Source: Pseudomonas sp. Irchel s3h14 (GTDB lineage Bacteria > Pseudomonadota > Gammaproteobacteria > Pseudomonadales > Pseudomonadaceae). Taken from it: 64,000 nucleotides of DNA. The stretch covers positions 343,072 through 407,071 of the forward strand of contig NZ_FYDJ01000005.1 of the NCBI RefSeq assembly GCF_900187425.1, read 5' to 3'. Positions 16,067 through 25,367 of this stretch are shown here, one piece after another. Position numbers and translations under genes: made by a program. Numbering within the stretch: position 1 is the stretch's first letter; each line of letters starts with the position of its first letter. Under the pieces are notes generated by a model. That model saw only the letters and a program-made list of their open reading frames with translations, did no database searches and was not told the origin of the DNA.

Positions 16067-18520
16067 ATGAAAAAATTAAAACTGGTGATGATCGGCAACG
16101 GCATGGCCGGGGTTCGCACCCTGGAAGAACTGCTCAAGCTGAGCAATGAGCTGTACGACATCACGGTCTTCGGCGCCGAACCTCATACCAACTACAACCG
16201 CATCTTGCTGTCACCGGTGCTGGCCGGCGAACAAACCTTCGAAGAGATCGTGCTGAACGATCTGGACTGGTACCTGGACAACAACATCAAGCTGCTGCTC
16301 AACCGCAAAGTGGTGGAAATCGACCGGGTCAAACGCCGGGTTATCGCCGAAGATGGCAGCGAGGCCGAATACGATCGTCTGCTGATCGCCACCGGCTCGA
16401 CTCCGTTCATCCTGCCGATCCCCGGCAACACCTTGGACGGCGTGATCGGCTACCGCGACATCGCCGACACCCAGGCAATGATCGACACCGCGAAAACCCA
16501 CAAGCACGCCGTGGTGATCGGTGGCGGCCTGCTCGGCCTGGAAGCCGCCAACGGCCTGATGCTGCGCGGCATGCACGTCACCGTGGTGCACATCGGTGAA
16601 TGGCTGCTGGAACGGCAACTGGATAAAACCAGCGGCCAGTTGCTGCAAACCGCCCTCGAAGCCCGCGGGCTGCACTTTCGTCTTTGCGAGCAAACCCAGG
16701 CCCTGCACGATGCCGGCAATGGCCGGGTCGGCTCGGTTGAGTTCAAGAATGGCGACATCATCCCCGCCGACCTGGTGGTGATGGCCGCCGGCATTCGCCC
16801 CAACACCGAACTCGCGGAAAAATCCGGCATTCCCTGCAACCGCGGGATTCTGGTCAACGACACCCTGCAAACCTACGACCCACGCATCTACGCCATCGGC
16901 GAATGCGCCAGCCACCGCGGCATCGCTTACGGCCTGGTGGCGCCACTGTTCGAACAGGCCAAGGTCTGCGCCAACCACCTCGCTCAATTGGGCTTCGCCA
17001 CCTACAAGGGCTCGGTGACGTCGACCAAGTTGAAAGTGACCGGCATCGACCTGTTCTCCGCCGGCGACTTCATGGGCGGCGAAGGCACCGAAACCATCAC
17101 CCTCTCCGACCCTATCGGCGGGGTCTACAAAAAACTGGTGATCAAGGATGACGTGCTGGTCGGGGCCTGTCTGTACGGCGATACGGCAGACGGTGGCTGG
17201 TATTTCCGGCAGATCCGTGAGAACCACGCCATCGACGAGATCCGCGATCACCTGATGTTCGGTGAGAACGCCTTGGGCGACGTAGGACATCAGGGTCAGG
17301 ACAAAGCCATGAGCATGGCCGACACCGCCGAAGTCTGCGGCTGCAACGGCGTGTGCAAAGGCACCATCGTCAAGGCGATTCAGGAGCACGGGTTGTTCAG
17401 CGTCGACGACGTCAAGAAACACACCAAGGCTGCCAGCTCCTGCGGCTCCTGCGCTGGCCTGGTGGAACAGATCCTGATCAATACCGTGGGTGGCGCGGCG
17501 GACGTCAAACCGAAAAGCGAAAAAGCCATTTGCGGTTGCAGCGACTTGAATCACGGGCAAATCCGCCAGGCCATCCGCGAGCAGCATCTGCTGACCATCG
17601 CCGGCACCCTGAGCTATTTGAACTGGCGCACGCCGAACGGCTGCGCCACGTGCCGCCCGGCGCTCAACTACTACCTGATTTCCACTTGGCCGGGCGAAGC
17701 CAAGGACGATCCGCAATCGCGCCTGATCAACGAACGCGCCCACGCCAACATTCAGAAGGACGGCACTTACTCTGTAGTCCCGCGGATGTGGGGCGGAGTG
17801 ACCAATCCTTCGGAACTGCGGCGCATTGCCGACGTGGCCGACAAATACAACGTGCCAATGGTCAAGGTCACCGGCGGCCAGCGTATCGATTTGCTGGGGA
17901 TCAAGAAGCAGGACCTGCCAGGCGTCTGGAAGGACCTCGACATGCCGTCCGGCCACGCCTACGGCAAATCCATCCGTACCGTGAAGACTTGCGTCGGCAG
18001 TGAGTTCTGCCGCTTCGGCACCCAGAACTCCACGCAACTGGGTATCGAGCTTGAGCACGATCTGTTCAACATGTGGTCGCCGCACAAAGTGAAACTGGCC
18101 GTCTCCGGTTGCCCACGCAACTGTTCGGAAGCGGGCATCAAGGACGTCGGAATTATCGGCGTGGATTCGGGCTGGGAAATGTACATCGGCGGCAACGGCG
18201 GGATCAAAACCGAAGTCGCGGAATTCTTCGTCAAGCTGAAAACCGCCGAGGAAGTGCGCGAATACAACGGCGCGTTCCTGCAGCTCTATCGCGAAGAAGC
18301 TTTCTACCTCGAACGCACCGTGCACTACCTGCAACGGGTCGGCATGGAACACATCAAGAAAGCCGTGCTGGAAGACCCGGAGCGGCGCAAGGCGCTCAAC
18401 GATCGCCTGCAATTCTCCTTATCGTTCGAACAGGACCCGTGGAAGGAACGCCTGGAACGACCGCTGCTGAAGAAAGAATTCGACGTCATAGCAGTGAAGA
18501 ACCTGGAGGTGTCGGCATGA
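16067..18520 (+). CDS. nirB: Assimilatory nitrite reductase (NADH), large subunit
   Basis: An 817-residue cytoplasmic flavoprotein that reduces nitrite to ammonium with NADH. Order: FAD/NAD(P)H reductase domain (VMIGNGMAGVRTLEEL, then GGGLLGLEAANGL); BFD-type [2Fe-2S] region with CGCNGVCKG and CGSCAGLVEQ; a second cysteine cluster (CGCSDLN ... CATCRP); nitrite/sulphite reductase ferredoxin half-domain; and the siroheme-[4Fe-4S] site with C642, C648, C682 and C686. All ligands are present. The stop overlaps the nirD start (ATGA). The leader at 15909-15993 precedes it. Confidence 0.95.
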   Translation: MKKLKLVMIGNGMAGVRTLEELLKLSNELYDITVFGAEPHTNYNRILLSPVLAGEQTFEEIVLNDLDWYLDNNIKLLLNRKVVEIDRVKRRVIAEDGSEAEYDRLLIATGSTPFILPIPGNTLDGVIGYRDIADTQAMIDTAKTHKHAVVIGGGLLGLEAANGLMLRGMHVTVVHIGEWLLERQLDKTSGQLLQTALEARGLHFRLCEQTQALHDAGNGRVGSVEFKNGDIIPADLVVMAAGIRPNTELAEKSGIPCNRGILVNDTLQTYDPRIYAIGECASHRGIAYGLVAPLFEQAKVCANHLAQLGFATYKGSVTSTKLKVTGIDLFSAGDFMGGEGTETITLSDPIGGVYKKLVIKDDVLVGACLYGDTADGGWYFRQIRENHAIDEIRDHLMFGENALGDVGHQGQDKAMSMADTAEVCGCNGVCKGTIVKAIQEHGLFSVDDVKKHTKAASSCGSCAGLVEQILINTVGGAADVKPKSEKAICGCSDLNHGQIRQAIREQHLLTIAGTLSYLNWRTPNGCATCRPALNYYLISTWPGEAKDDPQSRLINERAHANIQKDGTYSVVPRMWGGVTNPSELRRIADVADKYNVPMVKVTGGQRIDLLGIKKQDLPGVWKDLDMPSGHAYGKSIRTVKTCVGSEFCRFGTQNSTQLGIELEHDLFNMWSPHKVKLAVSGCPRNCSEAGIKDVGIIGVDSGWEMYIGGNGGIKTEVAEFFVKLKTAEEVREYNGAFLQLYREEAFYLERTVHYLQRVGMEHIKKAVLEDPERRKALNDRLQFSLSFEQDPWKERLERPLLKKEFDVIAVKNLEVSA

Positions 18521-18834
18521 ACTGGCTGGATATCTGCGCACTGGAAGAAATCAATGCCCTGGGCTCGCGGATCATCGCCGGCCCGAAAGGCGACATCGCG
18601 ATTTTTCGTACCAGCGACGATGAGGTTTTCGCACTCGATGACCGCTGCCCGCACAAGGGCGGGCCACTGTCCCAAGGTTTGATCTACGGCAAACGGGTCG
18701 CCTGCCCGCTGCATAACTGGCAGATCGACCTGGAAACCGGCGAAGCCCAGGCCCCGGACATCGGTTGCGCTCACCACCACTCAGCACGGGTCGAGAATGG
18801 CCGGGTGTTGCTGGCCCTGCGGGAAGCAAGCTGA
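18517..18834 (+). CDS. nirD: Nitrite reductase (NADH), small subunit
   Basis: A 105-residue Rieske-like partner of NirB. The ATG at 18517 overlaps the nirB stop by four bases and gives MNWLDICALEEINALGSR. The Rieske motifs CPHKGGPLSQG and CPLHNWQIDL are present, so unlike the cluster-less enteric NirD this copy keeps Cys/His ligands. Its TGA overlaps the ATG of the nitrate reductase gene, showing translational coupling. Confidence 0.93.
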   Translation: MNWLDICALEEINALGSRIIAGPKGDIAIFRTSDDEVFALDDRCPHKGGPLSQGLIYGKRVACPLHNWQIDLETGEAQAPDIGCAHHHSARVENGRVLLALREAS

Positions 18835-21548
18835 TGAACCAGATCACCGCTTCCACCTGCTGCTATTGCGGGGTCGGCTGCGGCGTGCTGATCGAGCATG
18901 ACGGCGAGCGCATTCTCGGCGTCAGCGGCGATCCGGCCCACCCGGCCAACTTCGGCAAACTGTGCAGTAAAGGCTCTACCTTGCACCTGACCGGCGACCT
19001 CGCGGCCCGGGCGTTGTATCCCGAACTGCGCCTGGGCAAAGGCCTGGCCCGTAGCCGCACCGACTGGGACACCGCCCTCGATCACGCCGCCAGCGTTTTT
19101 GCCGAGACTATCGCCGAACACGGCCCGGACAGCGTGGCGTTCTACATTTCCGGGCAATTACTGACCGAGGATTACTACGCCTTCAACAAACTGGCGCGAG
19201 CGCTGGTGGGCACCAACAACATCGACAGCAATTCACGTCTGTGCATGTCTTCGGCAGTGGTCGGTTACAAACGCAGCCTGGGCGCCGACGCACCGCCGTG
19301 CAGCTACGAAGACCTGGAATTGAGCGACTGCGTGATGATCGTCGGCAGCAACATGGCCTACGCCCACCCGATACTTTTCCGTCGCCTGGAGGAAGCGAAA
19401 TCCCGCCGGCCGCAGATGAAAGTCATCGTCATCGACCCGCGTCGTACCGACACCTGCGATCTGGCTGACCTGCACCTGGCGATTCTGCCGGGCACCGATG
19501 TCGCCTTGTTCCATGGGATTTTGCACCTGCTGCTGTGGGAAGACTGGGTCGACCGCGACTTCATCAAGGCCCACACCGAAGGCTTGGCCGAACTGAAAAA
19601 CCTGGTGCGCGATTACACGCCGCAGATGGTTTCGCAGCTCTGCGGGATCAGCGTCGAGCAACTGCAGCAATGCGCCGAATGGGTTGGCACTTCACCGAGC
19701 TTCCTGTCGCTGTGGTGCATGGGCTTGAACCAGTCCACCGCCGGCAGCGCGAAGAATAGCGCGTTGATCAACCTGCACCTGGCCACCGGACAAATCGGTC
19801 GCCCCGGTGCAGGACCTTTCTCGCTGACCGGTCAGCCAAATGCCATGGGTGGCCGCGAAACCGGTAGCTTGTCGAACCTGCTGCCAGGCCATCGCGAGGC
19901 CGCCAATGCCGAACATCGCGCGGAAGTGGCGGCATATTGGGGCGTGGATCAACTGCCTGCAAACACCGGGCTCACCGCTATCGAGTTGTTTGAGCAAGTG
20001 CGCAGCGGAAAAATCAAGGCACTGTGGATCGCCTGCACCAACCCTGCTCAATCAATGCCGGATCAAACCGCCGTGCGCGCGGCACTGCAAGCCTGCCCGT
20101 TCGTGGTGTTGCAGGAAGCGTTCCGCACCACCGAAACCGCAGCCTTCGCTGACCTGCTGCTGCCTGCCGCCAGTTGGGGCGAAAAGGACGGCACGGTGAC
20201 CAACTCCGAACGGCGCATTTCCCACGTTCGCCGAGCGATCGTCGCACCCGGTGAAACCCGCTCGGACTGGGCGATCACGGTGGATTTCGCACAGCGCCTG
20301 GAAAAATATCTGCGTCCCGATCAAACCAGCCTGTTCGCCTTTGAAAACCCGGCGCAGGTCTTCGACGAATACAAGCAATTGACCCGCGGGCGTGATCTGG
20401 ACTTGTCCGGCATCAGTCATGCACTGATCGACCGCCTCGGCCCGCAGCAATGGCCCTTCCCCACTGGCGCCAGCGAAGGCACGGCCCGGCTGTACCTGGA
20501 CGGAATATTCCCGACGGCCAGTGGACGTGCACAATTCGTCGCCGACCCGTACCGCGCCGCCAAGGAACAGCGCGACGCGCGTTTCCCACTGACCCTGATC
20601 ACCGGCCGCCTGCGGGATCAATGGCATGGCATGAGCCGCACCGGCACTGCCGCACAGCTATTCGGACACGTCAGCGAAGCCGTGTTGAGTTTGCACCCGG
20701 ATGAACTGCGCCGGCATCGGCTGCAATCGGGCGACCTGGTCAGCCTGAAAAGTCGCCGTGGCGCGGTGATTGTCGCCGTTGGAGGCGACGACAGCGTACG
20801 ACCCGGTCAGGCCTTTCTGCCGATGCATTGGGGTGACCGCTTTCTCAAGGGCGGCGTAAATACCCTCACTCTTCCCGCCTTCGACCCGCTATCGAAACAG
20901 CCCGAACTCAAACACAGCGGCGTGCGCCTGGAACCGGTGCAACTGCCATGGAACCTGTTCGCCCTGATCGAGGGCGATGTTCAACAGCATTTTGAGACGC
21001 TACGACCGCTCTGTGAGGCGTTTTCCTACGTCAGCCTCAGCTTGGCTGGCCGCGAACGCCCCGCACTGCTGATACGCGCTGCCAGCGCCGTCGCGCCCGA
21101 TCCGCAATTGCTGCGCGATATCGATCAATGCCTGGGACTCAACGATGGCCCGGTTTTGGCCTACGACGACCCACGGCGCTCCATCGGTAAACGCGTGCGG
21201 ATTGAGAACGGCCGGATCACTGCCATTCGCCTGGCCGGTGAAACCCTTGCCCAACACTGGCTGCAAAACCTGTGGCTGGAAGGTCGCGCCGATGAGCAAC
21301 TGCGGCGCTGGCTGCTGGCACCGCTGAGCGCCCCACCGGGCAACGCCAATACGCCGACCGTCGGTAACAAAACCCTGTGCAACTGCAAAAACGTCAGCCA
21401 AAGCGCGGTCTGCGCCGGCATTAGTCGCGGCCTGGACCTGCAGGGCTTGAAACAAGAATTAGGCTGCGGCACGCAATGCGGCTCCTGCGTCCCGGAAATC
21501 AAGCGTTTGCTGGCCGCCACTGCGCAGCCGGTCGCCGTCACCTCGTGA
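18834..21548 (+). CDS. nasC: Assimilatory nitrate reductase, molybdopterin subunit with C-terminal BFD domain
   Basis: A 904-residue cytoplasmic enzyme reducing nitrate to nitrite with bis-MGD molybdenum. The N-terminal [4Fe-4S] site is C9-x2-C12-x3-C16 ... C44, followed by the NSRLCMSSAVVGY segment that carries the probable Mo-ligand cysteine. The middle is the molybdopterin oxidoreductase fold and molydopterin-binding domain. The last ~60 residues form a BFD-like [2Fe-2S] domain (CNCKNVSQ ... GCGTQCGSCVPE), as in Klebsiella/Azotobacter-type enzymes. No separate NasB flavoprotein is encoded here, so electrons come from an unidentified donor. Start ATG overlaps the nirD stop. Symbol usage varies (nasA/nasC). 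Confidence 0.92.
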   Translation: MNQITASTCCYCGVGCGVLIEHDGERILGVSGDPAHPANFGKLCSKGSTLHLTGDLAARALYPELRLGKGLARSRTDWDTALDHAASVFAETIAEHGPDSVAFYISGQLLTEDYYAFNKLARALVGTNNIDSNSRLCMSSAVVGYKRSLGADAPPCSYEDLELSDCVMIVGSNMAYAHPILFRRLEEAKSRRPQMKVIVIDPRRTDTCDLADLHLAILPGTDVALFHGILHLLLWEDWVDRDFIKAHTEGLAELKNLVRDYTPQMVSQLCGISVEQLQQCAEWVGTSPSFLSLWCMGLNQSTAGSAKNSALINLHLATGQIGRPGAGPFSLTGQPNAMGGRETGSLSNLLPGHREAANAEHRAEVAAYWGVDQLPANTGLTAIELFEQVRSGKIKALWIACTNPAQSMPDQTAVRAALQACPFVVLQEAFRTTETAAFADLLLPAASWGEKDGTVTNSERRISHVRRAIVAPGETRSDWAITVDFAQRLEKYLRPDQTSLFAFENPAQVFDEYKQLTRGRDLDLSGISHALIDRLGPQQWPFPTGASEGTARLYLDGIFPTASGRAQFVADPYRAAKEQRDARFPLTLITGRLRDQWHGMSRTGTAAQLFGHVSEAVLSLHPDELRRHRLQSGDLVSLKSRRGAVIVAVGGDDSVRPGQAFLPMHWGDRFLKGGVNTLTLPAFDPLSKQPELKHSGVRLEPVQLPWNLFALIEGDVQQHFETLRPLCEAFSYVSLSLAGRERPALLIRAASAVAPDPQLLRDIDQCLGLNDGPVLAYDDPRRSIGKRVRIENGRITAIRLAGETLAQHWLQNLWLEGRADEQLRRWLLAPLSAPPGNANTPTVGNKTLCNCKNVSQSAVCAGISRGLDLQGLKQELGCGTQCGSCVPEIKRLLAATAQPVAVTS

Positions 21549-21559
21549 GGAAAAACACT

Positions 21560-22324
21560 ATGAGCGCAAAAGTCTGGCTGGTGGGTGCGGGTCCTGGCGA
21601 TCCGGAATTGTTGACCCTCAAGGCCGTGCGGGCGTTGAGCGAAGCGGATGTGGTGCTGATCGATGACCTGGTCAACGACGCGGTGCTGGAGCATTGCCCG
21701 CAGGCGCGGATCATTCCCGTGGGCAAGCGCGGTGGCTGTCGCTCCACACCTCAGGCGTTCATTCATCGCCTGATGCTGCGTTACGCCCGCCAGGGTAAAT
21801 GCGTGGTGCGGCTCAAGGGCGGCGACCCGTGCATTTTTGGCCGGGGTGGTGAAGAGGCGCAGTGGCTGCGCGAACATGGGGTCGAAGTCGAACTGGTCAA
21901 TGGCATCACCGCCGGGCTTGCCGGTGCAACACAATGCGATATTCCGTTGACCCTGCGGGGCGTTGCTCGTGGCGTGACGCTGGTCACCGCCCACACTCAG
22001 GATGGCAGCAGTCTGAACTGGCAAGCCTTGGCCCAAGGTGGCACGACGCTGGTGGTGTACATGGGTGTCGCAAAACTGAGCGAGATTCGTGAGCAGTTGC
22101 TCGCCGGAGGAATGGCGGCAGATACACCGGTGGCAATGATTGAAAACGCGTCCCTGCCACACCAACGGGAATGTCGGAGCGATCTGACAGCGATGGAAGA
22201 AGATGCCTACGCCTTTGAGTTGAAGAGTCCGGCCATCCTCGTGATCGGAGCGGTCGCGGCCGGTGCAGAAGTATCTCTGTCGGTGGCTGATTTCCCTTCG
22301 AATGCAGCTAATCAGTCAGCCTGA
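21560..22324 (+). CDS. cobA: Uroporphyrinogen-III C-methyltransferase
   Basis: A 254-residue SUMT that makes precorrin-2, the first committed step to siroheme, the prosthetic group of NirB. The start at 21560 (MSAKVWLVGAGPGDPELLTLKA) follows a GTGAGGA ribosome site. Family motifs are GAGPGDPELLTLKA, LKGGDPCIFGRGGEE and GITAGLAGA. Single-domain length shows it is not the CysG fusion, so dehydrogenation and ferrochelation must be supplied elsewhere. It closes the nirBD operon and ends at a strong terminator. Confidence 0.93.
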   Translation: MSAKVWLVGAGPGDPELLTLKAVRALSEADVVLIDDLVNDAVLEHCPQARIIPVGKRGGCRSTPQAFIHRLMLRYARQGKCVVRLKGGDPCIFGRGGEEAQWLREHGVEVELVNGITAGLAGATQCDIPLTLRGVARGVTLVTAHTQDGSSLNWQALAQGGTTLVVYMGVAKLSEIREQLLAGGMAADTPVAMIENASLPHQRECRSDLTAMEEDAYAFELKSPAILVIGAVAAGAEVSLSVADFPSNAANQSA

Positions 22325-22365
22325 CTCTCCCCGCTTCAACCCTGACCTCATCAAATCGCAGACAA

Positions 22366-22395
22366 AGAAAAGCCCGGCCTAAGCCGGGCTTTTCA
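22366..22395. terminator. Bidirectional terminator between cobA and oprF
   Basis: AAAAGCCCGGC / GCCGGGCTTTT stem (22368-22378, 22383-22393) with a four-base loop. It ends convergent transcription from both sides. Confidence 0.92.
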
Positions 22396-22409
22396 GAGCT
22401 GCGAGCTAA

Positions 22410-23441
22410 TTACTTAGCGCTAGCTTCAACCTGCGCTTCTACGCGACGGTTTACAGCGCGACCAGCGTCAGTTTTGTTGTCAGCAACTGGGCGGGATTCG
22501 CCGTAGCCAACAGACTGAACGCGGGACGATTCAACACCGTACTGGTTGGTCAGAACTTGCTTAACGGCGTTTGCACGACGCTCGGACAGTTTCTGGTTGT
22601 AAGCGTCAGGACCGACGGAGTCAGTGTGACCTTCAACAGTAGTGCTGGTGGATGGGTACTGCTTCATGAAGTCAGCGAGGTTTTTGATGTCGCCGTAGCT
22701 GTTAGGCTTGACTACCGACTTGTCGAAGTCGAATTTCACGTCCAGCTCAACACGAACAACTTCAGCAACTGCTGGGCAGCCATCAGCGTCAACAGTTACG
22801 TTGGCTGGGGTGTCCGGGCACTTGTCAACGTTGTCGCAAACGCCATCGTTGTCGCTGTCGGCGCAGACTTCAGCTGGTGCTGGAACTGGAGCAGCAGGCT
22901 TGGAGCCGCCACCGAAGTTCACACCGATACCGACGCTTGGAGCCCACTCGGTGTTGCCCTGGTCGATGTTGTATTGAGCTTCAACGCCAGCACGGGCGTA
23001 GAAGTTCTCGGTGAAGTACAGCTTGGCACCGCCGCCAACGTTGGCGAAAGTGGAACGGTCACGACCGCCGGAGCCATTCTGACCGATGCTTTGATCGGAG
23101 AAGCCAGCCGATACGTACGGACGCAGCATGTCGCCCGGGTTGTTGAAGTGGTACAGAGCGTCCAGAGCGGTGTTGGCGCCCTTGATGTTACGACCGTCGT
23201 CGGAACGCACGTTGTGCACTTCGTCGTAGGCCAGACGCAGTTCAACGTCGTCGGTCAGGAAGTAACCAACCGAACCACCGAAGAGGTTGCCGTTGTTCTT
23301 GAAGTTACGAGTGCTGTCGAATTGTTCTTTCTTGGCGAAGCCTTCGATTTCAACTGCGCCTTGGCCTTGTGCCAGAGCGCCGAACGAAGTGGCGGCAATC
23401 AAAGAACCAATGGCCAAGCCCAAGGTGTTTTTCAGTTTCAT
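22410..23441 (-). CDS. oprF: Major outer-membrane porin OprF (OmpA family)
   Basis: A 343-residue outer-membrane protein that ties the membrane to peptidoglycan and forms a general porin. Signal peptide (MKLKNTLGLAIGSLIAATSFGALA), an eight-strand beta-barrel to about residue 175, a proline/alanine hinge, a short Asp-rich four-cysteine segment (DSDNDGVCDNVDKCPDTP), then the OmpA C-terminal domain with TVEGHTDSVG and LSERRANAVKQ. It is downstream of sigX, the known arrangement, and ends at the terminator it shares with cobA. Confidence 0.96.
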   Translation of the reverse strand: MKLKNTLGLAIGSLIAATSFGALAQGQGAVEIEGFAKKEQFDSTRNFKNNGNLFGGSVGYFLTDDVELRLAYDEVHNVRSDDGRNIKGANTALDALYHFNNPGDMLRPYVSAGFSDQSIGQNGSGGRDRSTFANVGGGAKLYFTENFYARAGVEAQYNIDQGNTEWAPSVGIGVNFGGGSKPAAPVPAPAEVCADSDNDGVCDNVDKCPDTPANVTVDADGCPAVAEVVRVELDVKFDFDKSVVKPNSYGDIKNLADFMKQYPSTSTTVEGHTDSVGPDAYNQKLSERRANAVKQVLTNQYGVESSRVQSVGYGESRPVADNKTDAGRAVNRRVEAQVEASAK

Positions 23442-23548
23442 CCGTTAAATCCCCATCTGGTGATTGTGAAGCAGTCCCGCAAACCGGGGGACAACTCGGC
23501 GGCAAGTCTATCAGAACTTGCCTACACGTAAGAGATATTTGCGCCGAA

Positions 23549-24139
23549 CTAAGTTTCAGCAATGCCTGCAAATTTCTCACGCAATTTATCTAGAGCACGT
23601 TTGTAACGCATTTTTGTCGCACTCAATCCCATATGCATGATATCCGCGATCTCTTGAAATTCCAGCTCTGCGACAAATCGCAGCACCAGAATTTCACGGT
23701 CAATCGGGTTCACATACACTAACCAGCGATCGAGTCCACCCTTGTCCTCAGGTTTCGGCGCCTTTTCTTCAGACGCTTCCTCGAGGGGGTCAAGACTCAA
23801 AGCATCCATCAAGCGACGCTTTCGCCGTTCTTTCCGATACTGCGTGATGCACTCGTTGTACGTGATGCTATATAGCCATGTCTTGAACTTCGATTTGCCC
23901 TCGAAGTTCTTCAGGCCATACAGCACCTTCAACATCACTTCCTGACAGACATCGTCTGCGTCGCGATCGTTCCCAAGATACCGTGCACAGACGTTAAATA
24001 ATGTTCGCTGGTAACGCCGCATCAGTTCTTCATAGGCGCGAGTTACGTGAAACAGCTCGGTATGCGAGCGCGCGACCAACTCCTCATCAGAGAGCTCGCG
24101 GGGGTCGTAGCGCGTGGACAGCGATTGAGCTTTATTCAA
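23549..24139 (-). CDS. sigX: ECF sigma factor SigX
   Basis: A 196-residue extracytoplasmic-function sigma factor, linked in pseudomonads to oprF expression, membrane lipid composition and envelope stress. Region 2 (RRYQRTLFNVCARYLGNDRDADDVCQE) and region 4 (FVAELEFQEIADIMHMGLSATKMRYKRAL) are clear. The start must be the TTG at 24139 (MNKAQSLSTRYDPRELSDEEL), since the next in-frame ATG falls inside region 2. No anti-sigma gene is adjacent; CmpX, encoded just upstream, is the likely mechanical partner. Confidence 0.93.
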   Translation of the reverse strand: MNKAQSLSTRYDPRELSDEELVARSHTELFHVTRAYEELMRRYQRTLFNVCARYLGNDRDADDVCQEVMLKVLYGLKNFEGKSKFKTWLYSITYNECITQYRKERRKRRLMDALSLDPLEEASEEKAPKPEDKGGLDRWLVYVNPIDREILVLRFVAELEFQEIADIMHMGLSATKMRYKRALDKLREKFAGIAET

Positions 24140-24228
24140 AACAAGTCGGGCCGACAGTCAGGTCAATGTCCGCCGCAGCCCTTTTCAGGGCATTTTTGCG
24201 GCGGCATACATTAGCAGGGTTTGCCGGG

Positions 24229-25053
24229 TTAGCGGCTACTCACATGCTGTTCCAGGAGAATCCGATTGGAGAGAGAGACTAGCTCACCCTCATCGGTCAG
24301 CAATGTGGTTTTAACCGTGCCGATCTCTTCGATCTGACCTTCGACCTCGCCAACACGCACTTGTTGCCCAACCTGATACAACTCACGCACATAGATTCCC
24401 GCAAGAATCTGACCGGCAATTTCCCGGCTTCCCAACCCCATGGCCAGCGCAACCGCCAGACCAACGGTAATCAATACAATCACAATCACGTGGTTGAGCA
24501 GGTCAGTCTTGACCTCCAACTGGCTGATTGCGACCGAAATACTGATGATAATCACCAGGCCCTGGGCAATTCGCCCCAGACCCGCAGCGTAGTCCAGCCC
24601 TACGCCCTCTGCCGCCCCCCGCACCAGCCCATTGGCCAATTGCGCGAGCAAAACACCCACCAGCAGCACCAGCGCGGCGCCAAATACTTTCGGCAAATAC
24701 AGCGCAAGCATGTCAAGCGTAGCCGAAACTCGCTCAAGTCCAAGGGATTCTGCGGCAGAAACCAGAAAAATCAGCAGAACGAACCAATAGACAATCTTGC
24801 CAATCAAGGTAGAGATCGGCACTTGAAGGCCGGCCCGGGACAGCAATTTGGTCAGTCCGGTGCCGCCCATCAGGCGATCGAGCCCCAGCTTGGCGAGCAA
24901 CTTGGACAGCAAAGTGTCCAAAAGTTTCGCAACGACGAAACCCAACAGCAGCACAACCAGTGCGCCAAACAGGTTCGGGATGAAATTTGCCACCTTGGTC
25001 CATAACGCAGTCATTGCAGTGACGAGGCTCTGAGTCCAGAGATCAAGTTCCAT
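24229..25053 (-). CDS. cmpX: CmpX, small mechanosensitive-channel-like membrane protein
   Basis: A 274-residue inner-membrane protein with about five hydrophobic helices, followed by an MscS-like beta domain ending GTVKTTLLTDEGELVSLSNRILL. The TM segment (VALAMGLGSREIAGQILAGIYVREL) resembles the MscS pore region. The ATG at 25053 is used; a TTG two codons upstream overlaps the cfrX stop and is a possible alternative. It lies between cfrX and sigX, the conserved order, and in the family affects SigX activity. 89 bases separate it from sigX. Confidence 0.88.
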   Translation of the reverse strand: MELDLWTQSLVTAMTALWTKVANFIPNLFGALVVLLLGFVVAKLLDTLLSKLLAKLGLDRLMGGTGLTKLLSRAGLQVPISTLIGKIVYWFVLLIFLVSAAESLGLERVSATLDMLALYLPKVFGAALVLLVGVLLAQLANGLVRGAAEGVGLDYAAGLGRIAQGLVIIISISVAISQLEVKTDLLNHVIVIVLITVGLAVALAMGLGSREIAGQILAGIYVRELYQVGQQVRVGEVEGQIEEIGTVKTTLLTDEGELVSLSNRILLEQHVSSR

Positions 25054-25055
25054 AT

Positions 25056-25304
25056 TCAATCAGCCTTATCAGCAGTGCGAACGGTAGGTTTACGGTGACG
25101 GGAAACCGGAGCGACATGGGCCGATCCGTTATTCAAGGCAATCATCAGCGCGGGCAACCAGCGGCCCAGCAGGCTGAACAGATCACCGGCGCCGACCTGG
25201 CGGTTGGCGGTTTTCAGTACACGCCCAAGGCACGCATCGTCGTCCCGGGTGGACGGTGATGCCTTGAGCATGTCACGCAAAGACTGTTCAAACGGATCGT
25301 GCAT
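25056..25304 (-). CDS. cfrX: CfrX, small conserved protein of the sigX locus
   Basis: An 82-residue protein of unknown function, starting MHDPFEQSLRDMLKASPSTRD. The ATG at 25304 sits five bases after a GAGAGG ribosome site; a GTG two codons upstream is less likely. It has no signal peptide or long hydrophobic helix apart from a moderately apolar stretch (LFSLLGRWLPALMIAL). Named from position between cmaX and cmpX; its stop is three bases from the cmpX ATG. Confidence 0.8.
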   Translation of the reverse strand: MHDPFEQSLRDMLKASPSTRDDDACLGRVLKTANRQVGAGDLFSLLGRWLPALMIALNNGSAHVAPVSRHRKPTVRTADKAD

Positions 25305-25367
25305 ACGCACCTCTCGTGATGTCTGTGAAAGACGCGGTCAAATTTGCTCGGGTCACATGGCTCACCC

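Noticed and set aside
16211..18412. A 733-codon - strand frame over nirB
   Set aside because: Antisense shadow; nirB has all cofactor ligands in the sense frame.
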